Shown here: positions 63,084 to 64,000 of the stretch, piece by piece | Position numbering within the stretch: the first letter of the stretch is position 1 | How the letters are laid out: each line of letters starts with the position of its first letter | Origin: Metamycoplasma sp051549855 | GTDB lineage: Bacteria; Bacillota_I; Bacilli_A; Mycoplasmatales; Metamycoplasmataceae | Assembly (NCBI RefSeq): GCF_051549855.1 | Contig: NZ_CP196080.1 | Location: 1-64,000, forward strand | DNA: 64,000 nt | Direction of reading: 5' to 3' | The notes under the pieces: generated by a model | Databases searched by the model: none | Seen by the model: the letters and a program-made list of their open reading frames with translations, nothing else | What the model was told of the DNA's origin: nothing | Position numbers and translations under genes: made by a program

Positions 63084-64000
63084 TTAAAGTTTCATTGCTG
63101 CAGCCATCTGATCGATAACACTTTTTTCCAATTTGTCTGGCTTGTCAATAAAGACAAATATTCCATGCTCATTGATTTCTAATTTGTATGTATCTTTATA
63201 TTTATTGAATTGACGATTAAAATTATTGATTCATCTTGTTGTTGTAAATGCTTTTTCTTCATTTTTCACAAAATGATAGTTGAAATACATTCTATTATCA
63301 TCAATTAGCTGTTGATCTATCTTAGTTGCATTATTTCTTGAAAAAGTTTTTTTAACAAGTCCGGAATTAATCATTTGTCCTTTTTCTAGACGTATTTTTG
63401 AGTTAAATAGAACGATTTTAGGCTCTTTAAACATGGTGTAGTCAGTGTAAGGAACTGGAACATTAACAGTACCGCAATCGTGGTCATAAACTCTAACATA
63501 TTCAACTTTTTCAATTCCGTATCAGCTTGTTGCAATGATGTTAAAAATCGAAGTGTCAGAAGATTTATGTTGAGAATCAATTTCATAAATGATGGGTCTC
63601 AATCTTTCTTTACTATACATTTCTAAGTAAGTTTCTTTGTAAATTTTTGATTTAACTATTAAAGTATCATCTAATTTAGTATCTACTGGATTTGACACAA
63701 TTTGATCATCTTTGTAATCAATTTGATAACGTTGACCTGGTTTAGTGTACTTTTCAGCCGCTAAATATTTATTTTGAAAAACAAAATTTATCGAAGCCAA
63801 AAGATTTGACATATTTGTGTAAAAGAATGGTCATAAAGCCTTCTTAACTCTATCAATATCTGATTCTTCAAATCTTATATTTTCAACTGCATTGTAGTTA
63901 AGTTCAGAATAAAATTTAGCATCATTTATGTTTCAGTTGTTGATTAAGAAAGCAGTTGGTTTTTTCTCAAAATCAGGAGTGAATAGATTTAATTTTTGAC
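63084..64000 (-). CDS. Partial protein upstream of lemA, possibly DUF3137-like
   Basis: The gene runs off the right edge: 305 codons are visible and the start is outside the window. The visible part is soluble-looking and charged, with one hydrophobic patch (KALWPFFYTNMSNLLASINFV). TGA encodes Trp at several sites. The C-terminal end (MYFNYHFVKNEEKAFTTTRW, then HGIFVFIDKPDKL) has the rhythm of DUF3137 proteins, which are often next to LemA, but I hold this only weakly. It is followed by lemA after 43 bases with its own ribosome site. Confidence 0.6.

Noticed and set aside
1..64000. CRISPR array, rRNA operon or complete insertion sequence
   Set aside because: No regularly spaced direct repeats, rRNA-like sequence or transposase with inverted repeats could be seen when reading both strands.

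Overview
The window is the dnaA end of a Mollicutes chromosome. UGA is read as tryptophan throughout: nearly every long gene is open only if TGA is translated, and these TGAs fall at expected Trp positions (for example W-C-A-A in Tpx and DHRWVDG in the E2 core). AT-rich sequence, lipobox lipoproteins, a p37-type lipoprotein, mycoplasma-style Opp subunits and a PDxFFG protein suggest a sugar-fermenting mycoplasma of the hominis/synoviae type (Mycoplasmopsis or a relative). I cannot name the species. All coordinates below use genetic code 4.

Layout. 0-2.8 kb (+): dnaA, dnaN and a small S4-domain gene. 2.8-3.3 kb (-): tpx. 3.5-17.9 kb (+): one long operon with a 1883-residue membrane-anchored protein (PDxFFG motif, HEYGHH zinc-protease motif), oppABCDF and a short lipoprotein. 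17.9-19.3 kb (-): eno. 19.4-22.1 kb (+): two unknown genes and tig, then about 650 bases without an intact gene. 22.7-25.0 kb (-): pta-ackA. 25.2-30.4 kb (+): pyruvate dehydrogenase genes, with E2 split over separate ORFs. 30.5-33.3 kb (-): S1-domain protein, pgi and a large nucleosidase-like protein. 33.4-36.2 kb (+): p37-like lipoprotein and a double-domain permease without an adjacent ATPase. 36.2-38.5 kb (+): two membrane proteins, ychF, tRNA-Trp(CCA). 38.8-42.6 kb (-): leuS and pepA. 42.7-44.7 kb (+): two DHH phosphoesterases. 44.7-49.1 kb (-): def, a CvpA-like membrane protein with an overlapping ORF, and secA. 49.2-55.5 kb (+): rsmD, gmk, PP2C, Ser/Thr kinase, rsgA, rpe, tsaE, tsaB, tsaD. 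55.5-56.9 kb (+): tuf with a structured leader. 56.9-64.0 kb (-): a partial gene running off the window, frameshifted lemA, gyrB, a licA-like kinase, a degenerate double kinase and two unknown genes.

How the genes work together. pgi, eno, PDH, pta and ackA form a fermentation route from sugar phosphate through pyruvate and acetyl-CoA to acetate and ATP. The Opp operon couples peptide import to a probable surface metalloprotease. tsaE/tsaB/tsaD supply the t6A tRNA modification; rsgA, rsmD, tuf, def, tig and secA serve translation and protein maturation or export.

Most notable: the dismembered PDH E2, the pseudokinase fusion beside an intact LicA-like kinase, the protease-Opp operon, the p37/permease pair lacking its ATPase, divergent leaderless promoters for def and rsmD, a structured tuf leader, and a lemA frameshift at an A6 run.
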